From Methylohalobius sp964654415 (lineage in GTDB: Bacteria > Pseudomonadota > Gammaproteobacteria > Methylococcales > Methylothermaceae): 15,291 nt of DNA. The translations under genes were made by a program, and so were the position numbers. The notes below the pieces were generated by a model. The model was not told the origin of the DNA, searched no databases, and saw only the letters and a list, made by a program, of their open reading frames with translations. The stretch covers positions 1 through 15,291 of the forward strand of contig CAZZIP010000023.1 of the NCBI GenBank assembly GCA_964654415.1. Reading direction: 5' to 3'. This document shows positions 15,174 to 15,291 of this stretch, piece by piece. Within the stretch, counting starts at the first letter, position 1; the number at the start of each line of letters is the position of its first letter.

Positions 15174-15236
15174 GTGTCGCTTCAATCTATCCAATAAGAC
15201 ACGATGATAAAGACCCAAAGCCCCAGAGACGGACGA

Positions 15237-15291
15237 TTACTCGATGATTTTGGAGACGACGCCGGCGCCGACGGTACGACCTCCTTCACGA
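15237..15291 (-). CDS. tuf: Elongation factor Tu, C-terminal fragment (cut by window edge)
   Basis: The last 17 codons before a TAA stop (15237-15239) read REGGRTVGAGVVSKIIE, the standard C-terminus of EF-Tu domain 3. This is the tufB-like copy, placed upstream of tRNA-Trp and secE as tufB is placed upstream of secE in E. coli. The visible ends of the two tuf copies do not overlap in sequence, so their identity cannot be compared here. The 63 nt between this stop and the tRNA (15174-15236) show no clear hairpin terminator and no good promoter, consistent with cotranscription of tRNA-Trp. Confidence 0.95.
   Translation of the reverse strand, partial: REGGRTVGAGVVSKIIE

Noticed and set aside
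15053..15247. A 64-residue plus-strand ORF containing ARRDSNPQPAVLETAALPIELL
   Set aside because: It is the antisense translation of tRNA-Trp, a well-known spurious product that appears in many genome annotations.
1..15291. Search for a mobile element, CRISPR array, toxin-antitoxin pair, phage gene or novel accessory locus
   Set aside because: All coding capacity is taken by a conserved housekeeping gene order, the gaps are short, and I saw no inverted terminal repeats, spaced direct repeats or foreign-looking ORFs.

Overview
This is a housekeeping segment of a bacterial chromosome. Every supported gene lies on the minus strand, so transcription runs from high to low coordinates: tuf (3' end only) - tRNA-Trp - secE - nusG - rplK - rplA - rplJ - rplL - rpoB - rpoC - rpsL - rpsG - fusA - tuf (5' end only). 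Protein similarity, as I remember it, points to a gammaproteobacterium. RpoC starts MKDLIKFLKRQ and closely follows the E. coli protein, with the catalytic NADFDGD motif and all eight zinc-binding cysteines at E. coli positions. The placement of tRNA-Trp between a tuf copy and secE is known from several gamma- and betaproteobacterial lineages. I cannot name a genus.

Right part (15291 to about 11790): the end of one EF-Tu gene, tRNA-Trp(CCA), SecE of the protein translocase, the elongation factor NusG, then the L11-L1 and L10-L12 ribosomal protein pairs. Two leaders look like autoregulatory r-protein binding sites. A compact GGG/CCC-closed hairpin ahead of rplK is a candidate L1 site. A 202-nt leader ahead of rplJ has the core of the L10 leader. 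Middle (11574 to 3248): rpoB and rpoC, full length and intact. A hairpin with a short T-run sits between rplL and rpoB, where E. coli has its partial attenuator. Left part (3247 to 1): the str operon (rpsL, rpsG, fusA, tuf). It has its own sigma70-type promoter, TTGACA-N17-TAAAAT, embedded in the rpoC terminator hairpin.

The genes form one growth-coupled expression unit: RNA polymerase beta and beta', its elongation partner NusG, stalk and decoding-site ribosomal proteins, EF-G and EF-Tu. Two tuf genes in the same orientation bracket the segment.

I found no mobile element, CRISPR array, phage gene or accessory system, and nothing that looks like an undescribed system. The observations worth a second look are regulatory: the promoter-in-terminator overlap, a possible 28-codon leader ORF before rpsL, a leaderless-looking rpsG start with no room for an E. 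coli-type S7 site, and many non-ATG starts. No intergenic gap reaches 300 bases; the longest, rplL-rpoB (218 nt), rplA-rplJ (202 nt) and rpoC-rpsL (177 nt), are described as features.
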